Of a DNA stretch of 64,000 bases, positions 9,601 to 16,198 are shown piece by piece. Source of the stretch: Thermoanaerobacter sp. A7A (GTDB lineage Bacteria > Bacillota > Thermoanaerobacteria > Thermoanaerobacterales > Thermoanaerobacteraceae); NCBI RefSeq assembly GCF_000445185.1, contig NZ_AVAF01000122.1:62001-126000 (forward strand), in the 5' to 3' direction. How positions within the stretch are numbered: position 1 is the stretch's first letter; the number at the start of each line of letters is the position of its first letter. The translations under genes were made by a program, and so were the position numbers. The notes under the pieces were generated by a model. The model was not told the origin of the DNA. It searched no databases and saw only the letters and a list, made by a program, of their open reading frames with translations.

Positions 9601-10132
9601 GGTAGGCGAGAAGCTCGGCGGCATTGGCGAATGGATCGGAGACCTGGGCCAAAAAGGCTCAAAGGAAACCGGCCTGACAACCAGCAAGGGCAAAGGCAGT
9701 ATCCTCGAACATGCATACGGCGGAATTATGACAAAACCGCACATGGGCATCGTGGCCGAGGACGGAGCCGAAAGCCTTATCCCGTTAAGCCCAAGCAAGA
9801 GACAAAGAGGCCTTGATTTATGGCAGCGGACCGGTGAACTTCTCGGAGTCAGGGCCTACGAAGACGGCGGAATAGTAGGCGAGGAACCGGAGGAAATCCC
9901 AGTGGCGTCCGCAACCGGAAAAGCCGGCCAGAACATCACCATCAAGGTGGAAGTCAAGGCAGAGCCTAAATTCACGATTGAAGGCTCCGGAGACGCCACC
10001 GATGAAAACAAGGTACTGGCTGTCCTGAAGGCCTACATCCGCGAAATGACCGACGACATAGGAGACGAGCTGGCAGAGAGACTGGCTCGCATATTCGCTA
10101 ATATGCCGGTGAAAGGAGGAGCTGAAGCTTGA
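6656..10132 (+). CDS. Phage tail tape-measure protein with Trp-rich repeats
   Basis: 1158 aa, start behind AAAGGAGG. Tape-measure proteins set tail length and enter the cell with DNA. Residues 100-290 hold the conserved TMP domain (GDFEQTQIAFETMLKSAEKAEKFLKEASQFA; RAKGRAQAEELLQLQELGVPANQIL, given in part). Residues 560-740 are Gly/Ala-rich hydrophobic segments, likely membrane-interacting. Residues 797-1001 are five 41-residue repeats built on WF-x5-W-x2-P, AAG-x-W and RW, with a partial sixth copy upstream. The C-terminus has GGIMTKPHMGIVAEDGAESLIPLS, the usual motif near TMP ends. It is intact, yet no other tail tube, sheath or baseplate gene is visible nearby. Confidence 0.9.
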   Translation: MAEPFRIEIPISIKDNTDPGVSQAKNKLNAFDKASQRTQERLEQMNKTRYQIILEALDRASSIVGTVSSKARSIAGKTFSFTMKVIDLATAPLRALWNFATSIQGAILGATGAFAGIYKPMEIAGDFEQTQIAFETMLKSAEKAEKFLKEASQFANKTPFEFPELINSSKLLMAFGFEADKVLDMLKTIGDTASGLGAGSEGIDRITRALGQMRAKGRAQAEELLQLQELGVPANQILQEELGLTGEQIANIGKESIEASKVIDALLRGMEKRFGGMMDNQSRTAKGMISTLKDTLQNSLLRQWGEGLWAGIKPGLEKLTTWIDENQDIIAQWGEAWKKAGANISKWVMARVDDLRNSIQRMVNSQEWKDAKNFGEKLKIAWDKIIAQPFNEWWNSTGKAWLADKASKIGEGIGTALSAGLLAILGIDAKGAVEEGTSIGASFAEGFQKGFDGEKVGEAILNAIKGVFKDAGTLLPGGEKPTSTSWLSAGAIALALQKLGIFKLLGKGGKGLINLLGKGSKDGVPAATGSLVPDSFITSTMAVTASVVYINGPTIGGGGSGGKIINNIPSLPGGGPATIPKLPGGGSPLALPGAAGAAGKAINTVKLANGTYVASGGALTTGLAKLGVALGSGATTASGAAAVGGASIAGIIGGILGLGSAGIDVYQGIKASKAGNSKAAKDEYVTAGTKAGMVGAGAAAGAAIGALFGGIGAVPGALIGAGIGGAAALFTGDKAGKALSDATDKDGALTKFWENTKQWASNTWDSIKTGASNAGSWVAEKWNAAGDWISNKWSSFSDWFDTSVWTPVKDAAQAAGEWVSQRWDEARTWIGDRWSDFSSWFDESIWTPVSNAAQAAGQWVSDRWNEARTWIGERWSDFSTWFEESIWTPVKTGAQAAGQWVSERWSEAKAWVSETWGTVSTWFDETVWQPVKSAALTAGAWLGDQFTAAKNAISEAWSGVSDWFSNNVWEPIKNGATKAWEWVGEKLGGIGEWIGDLGQKGSKETGLTTSKGKGSILEHAYGGIMTKPHMGIVAEDGAESLIPLSPSKRQRGLDLWQRTGELLGVRAYEDGGIVGEEPEEIPVASATGKAGQNITIKVEVKAEPKFTIEGSGDATDENKVLAVLKAYIREMTDDIGDELAERLARIFANMPVKGGAEA
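9044..9658 (+). repeat. Five 123-bp tandem coding repeats in the tape-measure gene
   Basis: The gene encodes five consecutive 41-residue units (protein residues 797-1001), each with SxWF, VWxPV or IWTPV, AGxWV and W-x6-W spacing. The first three are most alike; the fourth and fifth have diverged. A sixth partial unit precedes residue 797. Repeat number could change tail length in fixed 41-residue steps. Confidence 0.8.
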
Positions 10133-10611
10133 AAATCGATTTAGAGGGTACTGTTAATGAAATAGTGGAGGAAATAACCTATCAGGCTAAATCAAGGGCA
10201 TTCCGTGCAGCCAACGAGCTCAGGAATTCAGCATTGACTGTCCTCCGGGGAGAGCGCTCTGGAAAGGTTTATAAAAAGCCTGGCACATACGGAAGCAGAA
10301 TGACAAAGCAAACGAAGAATTTGCTTAAAGATTATGGCCATAAATTGCGAGGTGGACAATTATACAGAGCTTCAGCACCAGGGGAACCGCCTGCGAACCG
10401 TAGCGGGAACCTGCGCTTAAGCTGGAGACCGCAAACCGCATCCGAGCGAATAGGCAAGACCGTAACAATAAAACCGGCAATTACTACCAATGTAAAGTAT
10501 GCTCCATATCTCGAAGAGGGAACCGATAGAATGGCTCCAAGACCATTTGAAGACCCTATTATCGAAAGAGCAATGCCTCGTATTCGCCGAATCTTCAAAG
10601 AGCCGTATTAG
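10129..10611 (+). CDS. HK97 gp10-like minor tail / tail-completion protein
   Basis: 160 aa, TTG start overlapping the tape-measure stop (TTGA), with AAAGGAGGA upstream, so the two are translationally linked. The N-terminus has the gp10-like helix (ANELRNSALTVLRG). The rest carries the family hallmarks APGEPPANRSGNLRLSW, YAPYLEEGTDRMAPRPF and a basic end. Gp10-like proteins join or complete the tail in siphophages and normally sit upstream of the major tail protein. Finding it after the tape measure, without head or tail-tube genes, points to rearrangement or deletion. Confidence 0.8.
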   Translation: MKIDLEGTVNEIVEEITYQAKSRAFRAANELRNSALTVLRGERSGKVYKKPGTYGSRMTKQTKNLLKDYGHKLRGGQLYRASAPGEPPANRSGNLRLSWRPQTASERIGKTVTIKPAITTNVKYAPYLEEGTDRMAPRPFEDPIIERAMPRIRRIFKEPY

Positions 10612-10626
10612 GTTTAACCTTAAAAG

Positions 10627-10660
10627 TAAAAGGGCGGAATAAAATCCGCTCTTTTGCTTT
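10627..10660 (+). terminator. Terminator after the gp10-like gene
   Basis: AAAAGGGCGGA pairs with TCCGCTCTTTT (one G-U) around a six-base loop; the 3' side is T-rich. It ends the rightward phage block. Confidence 0.75.
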
Positions 10661-10835
10661 ACTTGTTTGGACGGACATGTCCATATCGAAAATGCAGGCG
10701 AGAAAAGGCCAGATTTGACTTGTACGGAACGAATTTAAAGCGGGTAAGGTAAATACCCGTCTTGGCGTTAAAATTCAAAATAAAGGGAAAATACGCGCTT
10801 AAAATGCTTTTGATTATTCATGGTAGTTAAAGAGC

Positions 10836-10864
10836 AATAAAAAAGCCCTGTTTTTCAGGGCTGT
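10836..10864 (-). terminator. Terminator for the leftward secreted-protein genes
   Basis: On the minus strand GCCCTG, AAAAA loop, CAGGGC, then TTTTTTATT. It lies 27 bp downstream of the leftward gene ending at 10891. The 175 bp between the two facing terminators holds no gene I can support. Confidence 0.8.
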
Positions 10865-10890
10865 GCTGTGAATATTTAAAAAGATAGTTT

Positions 10891-11406
10891 TTATACATCG
10901 ATGAGCTCGATCTTGAAATAAACCGTACCTATGTACGTACCGTATGATGTAGAACTAGTAATTTGGGGCTTGAATTTCAGCGCGCCATATGCCTTCGGAT
11001 TTGTGCTGCCATCAGCAAATGTTGCAACTACTTCACTCAAACCAGTTATATCCTCAAAAGAGCTACTGGTAGGCAATCCACGCAGAATTCTGCAAGATAT
11101 TCTTTGTTCGTTTGCAGTCCCTTTATCTTTGTATAAATAAAAATTGCCACCGTTTTCGTATGTAGCTGCACCATCAATCGTAATCTTAACATTTTTACCG
11201 CTTCCTATGTCCATTTTATTAGCCGAGAATGTGAATCCCTCGCTATCATTGATAGATATAGAGGCAGGGATATTGATTGTATACTCGGGCGAATAGGTGT
11301 ACGATATCGTTGTATTTGCAGATGTCTGGTTTGCAAAAGCATCCATTGGCGATATACTGCAAACCAGTATGGCTGCAAGCAGAAAAGAGAATATTCTTTT
11401 TATCAT
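10891..11406 (-). CDS. Secreted beta-rich surface protein, unknown
   Basis: 171 aa with a clear signal peptide (KRIFSFLLAAILVCSISPMDAFA, given in part), predicted to be cleaved after AFA near residue 26. The mature part is rich in Thr/Ser and beta-prone, with the pattern YSPEYTINIPASISI and a C-terminal GTYIGTVYFKIEL typical of small surface or WxL-like domains of Firmicutes. There is no LPxTG anchor or SLH domain. Its ATG overlaps the stop of the upstream gene (ATGA), so the two form one operon. Secretion is clear from the sequence; ligand and role are not. Confidence 0.75.
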   Translation of the reverse strand: MIKRIFSFLLAAILVCSISPMDAFANQTSANTTISYTYSPEYTINIPASISINDSEGFTFSANKMDIGSGKNVKITIDGAATYENGGNFYLYKDKGTANEQRISCRILRGLPTSSSFEDITGLSEVVATFADGSTNPKAYGALKFKPQITSSTSYGTYIGTVYFKIELIDV

Positions 11407-11885
11407 GGCTTAACCTCCAATTTAAAAATAGTTTTGGCACCGTTCAATTCTTTGATTTCTTTCATGCCATAGCATGAATAACTTAAGATGGCACCTTCGT
11501 ACATTCCGGGTTTAAGCTCTTGAGAGAGCTCAATAGAGTTAAGGACTTGCCCGGGCGCAAGCAAACCGGACTCATAAAGCTGCGTTCCATCGGGGAGCAT
11601 AATTGCAATTCTCATATAACAATTATTTTGTTTTGGGTTACCGAGCTCGATATTTTGAACCTTTTGACCTGCTTTCATAACTATATGATCATATCCCGGG
11701 ATTGCTATCATACCGGAGGCACCGCTGTTATTCGATGATATGTCGACATCGGAGAGTGTCTGCACAGAGTCATCGGGTTTGGACTTGAGCGCATCATTGA
11801 AATTGTAACCGATTGCTGCAGCTACAAACAAAGCTAAAGTTATACCGATTGACATAGTTATCTTTTTTACGTTTCTGTTTTCAAT
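11403..11885 (-). CDS. Membrane-anchored extracellular protein, probable ATT start
   Basis: Likely 160 aa. The first ATG in the frame (11853-11855) has no ribosome-binding site and would leave the hydrophobic segment without positive residues before it. An ATT at 11883-11885 sits nine bases after AAAGGAG and adds ENRNVKKIT, giving a normal signal-anchor: basic end, then MSIGITLALFVAAAIGY. The outside part has two Cys (NNCYMR, SYSCYG) and beta-sandwich-like pattern. It overlaps the next gene by four bases; both are transcribed against the phage block, as cargo genes often are. Confidence 0.65.
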   Translation of the reverse strand: MENRNVKKITMSIGITLALFVAAAIGYNFNDALKSKPDDSVQTLSDVDISSNNSGASGMIAIPGYDHIVMKAGQKVQNIELGNPKQNNCYMRIAIMLPDGTQLYESGLLAPGQVLNSIELSQELKPGMYEGAILSYSCYGMKEIKELNGAKTIFKLEVKP

Positions 11886-11943
11886 GATTTATCACTCCTT
11901 TCAGCTGGCTTGTCTACAAAAATACTACAGAAGCTCCAGATTA

Positions 11944-12309
11944 TTAAGGCAAACTGGGTGGGTATTTTCCTTTTTTCCATCTTCGGATCGTCGAATCATC
12001 TGCCGGGCATGAATCCGATCGGCCAGCCATAACATCTTTTATAAGACTGGCTTCATAATGCTTTTTAGGAGCCATAAAATCCGGAAGCTCAAGATGCAGT
12101 TTTACGCAGCTTGGACACTTTAGCCGGCGCAACCGGTACCAGCAGATCTGGCCGGAGCTATCAACGACATGGCGAGCTCTTGTATCATATCCGGAGAGCA
12201 GCTGGCCGCAGTCAGGGCAAAATGGAGCATCTTTATTCCGGATCTTATAAACCTTGCGAGTCTCGTCATATTCTACGGTGTAATTAATAGCAATGATCAG
12301 GATAACCAC
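11944..12309 (-). CDS. DUF6431-type zinc-ribbon/HTH protein
   Basis: About 121 aa with CPDCGQLLSGYDTRARHV, CWYRLRRLKCPSC and a C-terminal HTH-like stretch (DDSTIRRWKKGKYP). This matches my memory of the DUF6431 family, small transposase-derived zinc-ribbon proteins common in clostridial mobile elements. The function is unknown; DNA binding is plausible. The start is uncertain: a GTG at 12307-12309 lies directly on a GAGGAGG, so translation may begin a few codons later. Confidence 0.65.
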   Translation of the reverse strand: MVILIIAINYTVEYDETRKVYKIRNKDAPFCPDCGQLLSGYDTRARHVVDSSGQICWYRLRRLKCPSCVKLHLELPDFMAPKKHYEASLIKDVMAGRSDSCPADDSTIRRWKKGKYPPSLP

Positions 12310-12445
12310 CTCCTCGTCCGCTGAACGTTAATAAATACGCCAACGTATTTGGAGCTGGTCCTGAATGTTACCCACCTGGTATGCCTTAACCATGGGAGCT
12401 GATTGCATTAACATGAATTCAAACTAAAGCAAGGGGAGAAAACCC

Positions 12446-12715
12446 ATGGAATATGGAACGATACTCGCAACCAGAGGTGTAGCTGATAAAATGAAGGAAA
12501 ACCCGGCATTTGCTCAAGAAGTCATGGCAGCCTTTAACCGGTACCGGAAAAATGACTGGGGAGACCTTTGCCAAGAGGATAAAGATCTGAATGATCTGGC
12601 AGCCAGGACAGGCGAGCGAATACTGGCCGCATATGAGACCAGCAAGGGAAAGATCTGGATTATTACCGAATGGGATAGATCTGCGACAACAATCCTCTTC
12701 CCAAGTGAATATTAG
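12446..12715 (+). CDS. Conserved mobile-element protein of the NDWGD type, unknown
   Basis: 89 aa behind AAGGGGAG. The features RYRKNDWGDLCQEDKDLND, ERILAAYETSKGKIWIITE and DRSATTILFP are the conserved motifs of a small family I recall from plasmids, ICEs and phages, usually annotated as plasmid-related or hypothetical. No catalytic motif is obvious. It is alone between leftward genes, with its own terminator right after it, so it is probably a single-gene transcript. Confidence 0.7.
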   Translation: MEYGTILATRGVADKMKENPAFAQEVMAAFNRYRKNDWGDLCQEDKDLNDLAARTGERILAAYETSKGKIWIITEWDRSATTILFPSEY

Positions 12716-12779
12716 TGGCCATAGCTCTTCCATGTCATACAATAGAACAAAGGCATCAAAGCTACACCAGAAACACAAA

Positions 12780-12820
12780 GAGAGCCTCCAGGACTTTATC
12801 CCGGTAGAGGCTCTCTTTTT
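12780..12820 (+). terminator. Strong Rho-independent terminator
   Basis: GAGAGCCTC pairs perfectly with GAGGCTCTC, followed by TTTTTTAT. It follows the 89-residue gene by 64 bp. Confidence 0.85.
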
Positions 12821-12905
12821 TATATAAACGCGGAATGGCTTAAGTATTACCACTGGGTATATTTTGAGCGGAATCTTAACGGACAAATACCGCTCTTATT
12901 TTATT

Positions 12906-13655
12906 TTAGGGCAGATGAGGAAAAGGAATATTCAATAACCTCATAATTTCCTTTTCAGACTCAAGAACGCGTTCGGCAATAAAGTCCATAAAAGGTTGAT
13001 CATCTTCATGAGCCCGCTCCAGTAAGCTAATATACTCATGTCGCAAGACCGGTGGAATTATGGCCAGCATATAACCATCTTGAATAAGCGCTGTATTCAT
13101 AAGCAACCGGGCAACTCTCCCGTTTCCATCTATGAAAGGATGAATAAATACAAACCGCTTATGCAGCTGGGCGGCAAATTGGACCGGATGGTATTTGTTA
13201 CGCGCGGAGCATGCCCACTGAAATAAGTTTTTCATTTCCTCTTCTATCCGTTCTACTGGGCATACTTCATATTTTGAACCGGTTATAAAGACCGGGCGAT
13301 CGCGGTATTTTCCCGCTTCCTCGGCATCAATACCTGTATAGAACATTCGGTGCATTGTAAGGGCGTCTTCTTCTGTTATTTGGTAACTATTAAGCAATGT
13401 AAACATGAAATCATAAGCCTTTGCATGTCCCAGGGCTTCGAAGATATCTCGAAGAGGCTTCCCTCCGACAGTCAACCCATCTTCCAGGAGGATTTTTGTT
13501 TCACTTAAAGTGAGAGTGTTTCCTTCAAGAGCATTGCTGGACCATGTAAGGCCTATGCGGTAGTAGTTTTTAATTTCATGAAGCAAATGACCTTCAAAGG
13601 GACGCTTTTCATCAATGGCCAGCTTGTAGCGGTCGATTTTTTCATATAAAGTCAT
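12906..13655 (-). CDS. fic: Fic-domain protein (class II, N-terminal inhibitory motif)
   Basis: 249 aa. Fic enzymes transfer AMP or related groups from nucleotides to target proteins. The catalytic motif HPFIDGNGR lies at residues 172-180, complete with catalytic His172 and the anion-binding GNGR. An inhibitory-helix motif of the S-x-x-x-E-G type is seen at residues 40-45 (SNALEG), marking a class II self-inhibited Fic. The protein starts inside the stop of the 65-residue zinc-ribbon gene (ATGA overlap), so both are coupled, and a small HTH gene precedes them. The trio looks like a regulated toxin-type or defence module on the element; target unknown. Confidence 0.9.
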   Translation of the reverse strand: MTLYEKIDRYKLAIDEKRPFEGHLLHEIKNYYRIGLTWSSNALEGNTLTLSETKILLEDGLTVGGKPLRDIFEALGHAKAYDFMFTLLNSYQITEEDALTMHRMFYTGIDAEEAGKYRDRPVFITGSKYEVCPVERIEEEMKNLFQWACSARNKYHPVQFAAQLHKRFVFIHPFIDGNGRVARLLMNTALIQDGYMLAIIPPVLRHEYISLLERAHEDDQPFMDFIAERVLESEKEIMRLLNIPFPHLP

Positions 13656-13849
13656 TGATTAACACCGTCCTCCGAAATTACTTTCCGTGTGGTAATAATG
13701 CCGCTTGTTACTTCGCTGCCATTTTCAGCACCACACCAGGGACAATTTATGCTTTCTCGTTCTTTCCCGCCGGGATATCCTGCATTTGATATGGTTACAG
13801 AGAAGCGTTTACCACAGGCTATGCACTTGCATATATCATTATTGGACAA
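13652..13849 (-). CDS. Small zinc-ribbon protein coupled to Fic
   Basis: 65 aa with two CxxC pairs (CKCIACGKRF and INCPWCG) spaced as in a rubredoxin-like zinc ribbon. The C-terminal tail has no recognised domain. It overlaps the Fic start by four bases and follows the HTH gene after 18 bp, so the three form an operon. It could be an accessory regulator or an antitoxin-like partner of Fic. Class I Fic toxins have small antitoxins, but those carry the inhibitory helix, which this protein lacks; here it is within Fic itself. Confidence 0.75.
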   Translation of the reverse strand: MSNNDICKCIACGKRFSVTISNAGYPGGKERESINCPWCGAENGSEVTSGIITTRKVISEDGVNQ

Positions 13850-13867
13850 TTTGACAACCTCCTTTTT

Positions 13868-14083
13868 TTAGTATGTGACCTTCTCGCCAGATGGCAGTAT
13901 AAAAGAGCCCTCGTATTTACATCCGGCAGCTTCGGCAATTTTCTTTAATTCATCTACAGTGAAACTTTCCCGCTTCATTTTCTGGCTGAAGGCTTGCGGA
14001 CTTTTTCCGGATATTCTTCCAAGCTCGGAGACACTTATTCCAAGCTTTACACATAGAATTTTCAGCTGTTCAGACACTGACAT
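13868..14083 (-). CDS. Small XRE-type HTH protein heading the Fic operon
   Basis: 71 aa. The HTH is VKLGISVSELGRISGKSPQAFSQKMKRE, followed by FTVDELKKIAEAAGCKYEGSFILPSGEKV, a compact repressor type common in Firmicute elements. It is the first gene of the leftward HTH/zinc-ribbon/Fic unit and divergent from the 91-residue gene, whose promoter contains a palindrome. It is therefore the likely autoregulator of this locus. Confidence 0.8.
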   Translation of the reverse strand: MSVSEQLKILCVKLGISVSELGRISGKSPQAFSQKMKRESFTVDELKKIAEAAGCKYEGSFILPSGEKVTY

Positions 14084-14177
14084 ACAACCACTCCTTTCGA
14101 TATTCTCATTATAAACGAATTTATTTAATAAATCAACGATAATATTTCTCTTTTATTGAGAAACGTTAAATTAGCCA

Positions 14178-14206
14178 TTGACACCATAAACAATATCGTT
14201 TATATT
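14178..14206 (+). promoter_or_regulatory. Promoter with internal palindrome (operator candidate)
   Basis: TTGACA at 14178-14183, 17-bp spacer, TATATT at 14201-14206. The arms ATAAAC (14186-14191) and GTTTAT (14198-14203) form an inverted repeat between the two hexamers, a typical repressor position. The divergent 71-residue HTH protein is the obvious candidate binder. Confidence 0.65.
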
Positions 14207-14237
14207 ATAAACAGAAATAATTAAAGGGAGTGATTAC

Positions 14238-14513
14238 ATGAGTACAAACGAATTAGTAAGCAAAGTTAGAGAACTTAAGGAGCTTCAGGCAATGGCAGAA
14301 GAGCTTCAGGCAGAGATAAATAGTATTCAGGATGCAATTAAAGCTGAGATGAGCGCCAGAGGAGTTGATGAAATGGTTGTTGATGTTTTCAAGATCCGTT
14401 GGAAGGTTGTAAAAAGTAGCCGCTTTGATACAGCAGCATTTAAGGCTACACACGCCGAGCTATATAAGCAATACATGAAGGAAACGGAAACCCGCCGCTT
14501 CACGGTGGCATAA
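14238..14513 (+). CDS. Small coiled-coil mobile-element protein, unknown
   Basis: 91 aa behind AAAGGGAGTG. Residues 1-45 are heptad-like and acidic (ELVSKVRELKELQAMAEEL), predicting a coiled coil. The C-terminus contains FKIRWKVVKSSRFDTAAF and a terminal TRRFTV. I recall similar proteins in phages and ICEs, often near recombination genes, without assigned function. It has its own promoter with a palindromic operator, so it is the first gene of the rightward accessory transcript. Confidence 0.7.
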   Translation: MSTNELVSKVRELKELQAMAEELQAEINSIQDAIKAEMSARGVDEMVVDVFKIRWKVVKSSRFDTAAFKATHAELYKQYMKETETRRFTVA

Positions 14514-14843
14514 GAAAAGCCCCTTACATCAGCACCCGACTAAAAGTTTGATGTAAAGAGCTTCGCACAGACCAACCGGAGCGGTCTTGTACTAAGATTA
14601 TACCAGACCCGCTCCAATAGTTCAATTTATAACTAACATAAAGCCAGCACCGGAAGCCTACAGGCAAAAGAAAACTGGATCAGCAGAGACAACCCAACCA
14701 CAAACGGCACCTTAACAGGTGCCAAGCCCGCAAGCCTGCTGCCTCCACGCGGCGCGGGTGGATAACCAACCAAGAGCAGGCATAAGAAGCATACCTTAAG
14801 GGGACGACCCAACCACATAAATTGATATAGGAGGTAAAAAGAC
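14514..14843 (+). other. 330-bp gene-free, hairpin-rich region in the element
   Basis: No plus-strand gene is supported. Several perfect stems occur in order: TTACATCA/TGATGTAA (14524-14556), GGAGCGG/CCGCTCC (14578-14615), GGCACC/GGTGCC (14706-14723) and GCCTGCT/AGCAGGC (14734-14781, enclosing CCCGC/GCGGG). The 15-mer GACRACCCAACCACA occurs twice, at 14688 and 14803. The density of stems suggests a structured RNA or an origin-type region rather than spacer. Confidence 0.45.
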
Positions 14844-15131
14844 ATGGCCAAAATAGTAAGTTTGCAATCAGCTATTACAAAGCAGCCAAAGGTAAGGTAC
14901 ATAATCACGATTGACGAGGACGAAACACCGGTATATGTAGCACGAGAACTTAAGTCAGGAGTAATCACCATCATGATCACAGCCAGGACACCGGAGGAAG
15001 CCGAGTCAATGAGAAAAGAAGCTGCAGCTATCGCAAAGCAGCAACATATGGACATTACACCGGCGCCTATTGGAAACCTAACAAAATCAAGGACTTTCAA
15101 AAAGCACCAGATTAGCCTCATGCAAGTATGA
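14844..15131 (+). CDS. Hypothetical protein, 95 aa
   Basis: Start behind AGGAGG. The N-terminal half is beta-rich (KVRYIITIDEDETPVYVARELKSGVITIMI, given in part) and the C-terminal half helical and basic. I do not recognise the family. It lies between the structured gap and the heptamer array. Same-strand neighbours and a good ribosome site support it as a real gene. No catalytic motif, signal peptide or membrane segment is present. Confidence 0.6.
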   Translation: MAKIVSLQSAITKQPKVRYIITIDEDETPVYVARELKSGVITIMITARTPEEAESMRKEAAAIAKQQHMDITPAPIGNLTKSRTFKKHQISLMQV

Positions 15132-15159
15132 GAAAAGCACAGTACAAGCCGGGCCTATT

Positions 15160-15197
15160 ACCTTTAACCTATTACCTTTTACCTTTTACCTATCACC
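15160..15197. repeat. Heptamer tandem array (TTTACCT type)
   Basis: ACC recurs exactly every seven bases at 15160, 15167, 15174, 15181, 15188 and 15195, forming units such as ATTACCT, TTAACCT and TTTACCT. The strand is pyrimidine-rich. It ends about 20 bp before the ribosome site of the DUF5131 gene. Confidence 0.7.
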
Positions 15198-15227
15198 GAC
15201 TAATACCAGGAAGGGAGGAATAAACAG

Positions 15228-16178
15228 ATGATGAACAAATCAAAGATCGAGTGGTGTGGCTTCACCTGGAACCCGGTTACCGGTTGCCGGCACGGATGCT
15301 CATACTGCTACGCGGCGAAACAGGCAAAGCGCTTCTCCGGAGACGTGAGGATCAACAAAGGATCCAGCCAGCTCCGGAAGGATGAAAACGGACTTTATAT
15401 CCTGGATAACCCATTCAAAAACCAGACAGGCAAGGTTATACCGGACCCGGTAGGATTTGAACCGATTATGCACAAATACCGCCTGGCCATGCCGGCGCAA
15501 AAGAAGAAACCAGCGAACATTTTCGTTTGCAGCTTGGGGGATCTGTTCGGACCTTGGATACCGGATATTTGGATAGAGGAAGTATTCAGGGCCTGTGAAG
15601 CAGCGCCATGGCATAATTACCTTTTTATGACGAGATACCCGCAAAGATATGAACAGATGAGCTCCATAGGACTACTTCCACGCTCCGGAAACTTTTGGTA
15701 CGGGACGACCATCACCAGGAACACTGACCTTGATCGGATAGTATTTCTCCCCAGGAAGCAGCATAAACAATTCATCAATATAGAACCGCTCCTGGAGGAG
15801 ATAGACATAAGAGACACAGACTTCATGGACTGGATCATTATCGGAGCCGAGACCGGCAACAGGCGGGACAAAGTAAAACCGAAGCGGGAATGGATAGAGA
15901 CAATCGTCACTGCAGCCAGAGCTGCCGAAATTCCGGTCTTTATGAATAGCAGCAAAGAGCTGGAGAAAGTCTGGGGCAGGGATTTAATACAGGAGTTCCC
16001 TGCAGGACTGATACGGCCGGATGATAAACCAATCCCGCACTGCAAGAAGTGTGAGCACTGCAAAATAACCCCGGAAGGGAAGCGAGGGAGCCGTCACGAT
16101 TGCATGAAGGCAGGCAAGCACATACCAGGAAGGTATGCAAGGACCAGCCCGCCTTGGTGCCCGCTCCGGAACGAATAA
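15228..16178 (+). CDS. DUF5131 / phage Gp37-Gp68 family protein
   Basis: 316 aa with ATGATG start behind GGGAGG. It opens with SKIEWCGFTWNPVTGCRHGCSYCYA, the signature of the DUF5131 (Gp37/Gp68) family common in phages and mobile elements. Cys20, Cys24 and Cys27 form a C-x3-C-x2-C set like that of radical-SAM enzymes, suggesting an Fe-S cluster. The C-terminus has a second Cys group (CKKCEHCK, SRHDC, PPWCP). The biochemical role is not established to my knowledge. It is co-directional with the small genes downstream. Confidence 0.85.
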   Translation: MMNKSKIEWCGFTWNPVTGCRHGCSYCYAAKQAKRFSGDVRINKGSSQLRKDENGLYILDNPFKNQTGKVIPDPVGFEPIMHKYRLAMPAQKKKPANIFVCSLGDLFGPWIPDIWIEEVFRACEAAPWHNYLFMTRYPQRYEQMSSIGLLPRSGNFWYGTTITRNTDLDRIVFLPRKQHKQFINIEPLLEEIDIRDTDFMDWIIIGAETGNRRDKVKPKREWIETIVTAARAAEIPVFMNSSKELEKVWGRDLIQEFPAGLIRPDDKPIPHCKKCEHCKITPEGKRGSRHDCMKAGKHIPGRYARTSPPWCPLRNE

Positions 16179-16198
16179 TAAACGAGGAGGAATGAAGG

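Noticed and set aside
12419-12886. Antisense 155-codon frame over the NDWGD-type gene
   Set aside because: It crosses the strong terminator at 12780 and lacks a ribosome site.
15160-15197. CRISPR array
   Set aside because: The repeats are seven bases with no spacers; no CRISPR repeat-spacer pattern or cas gene occurs in the window.
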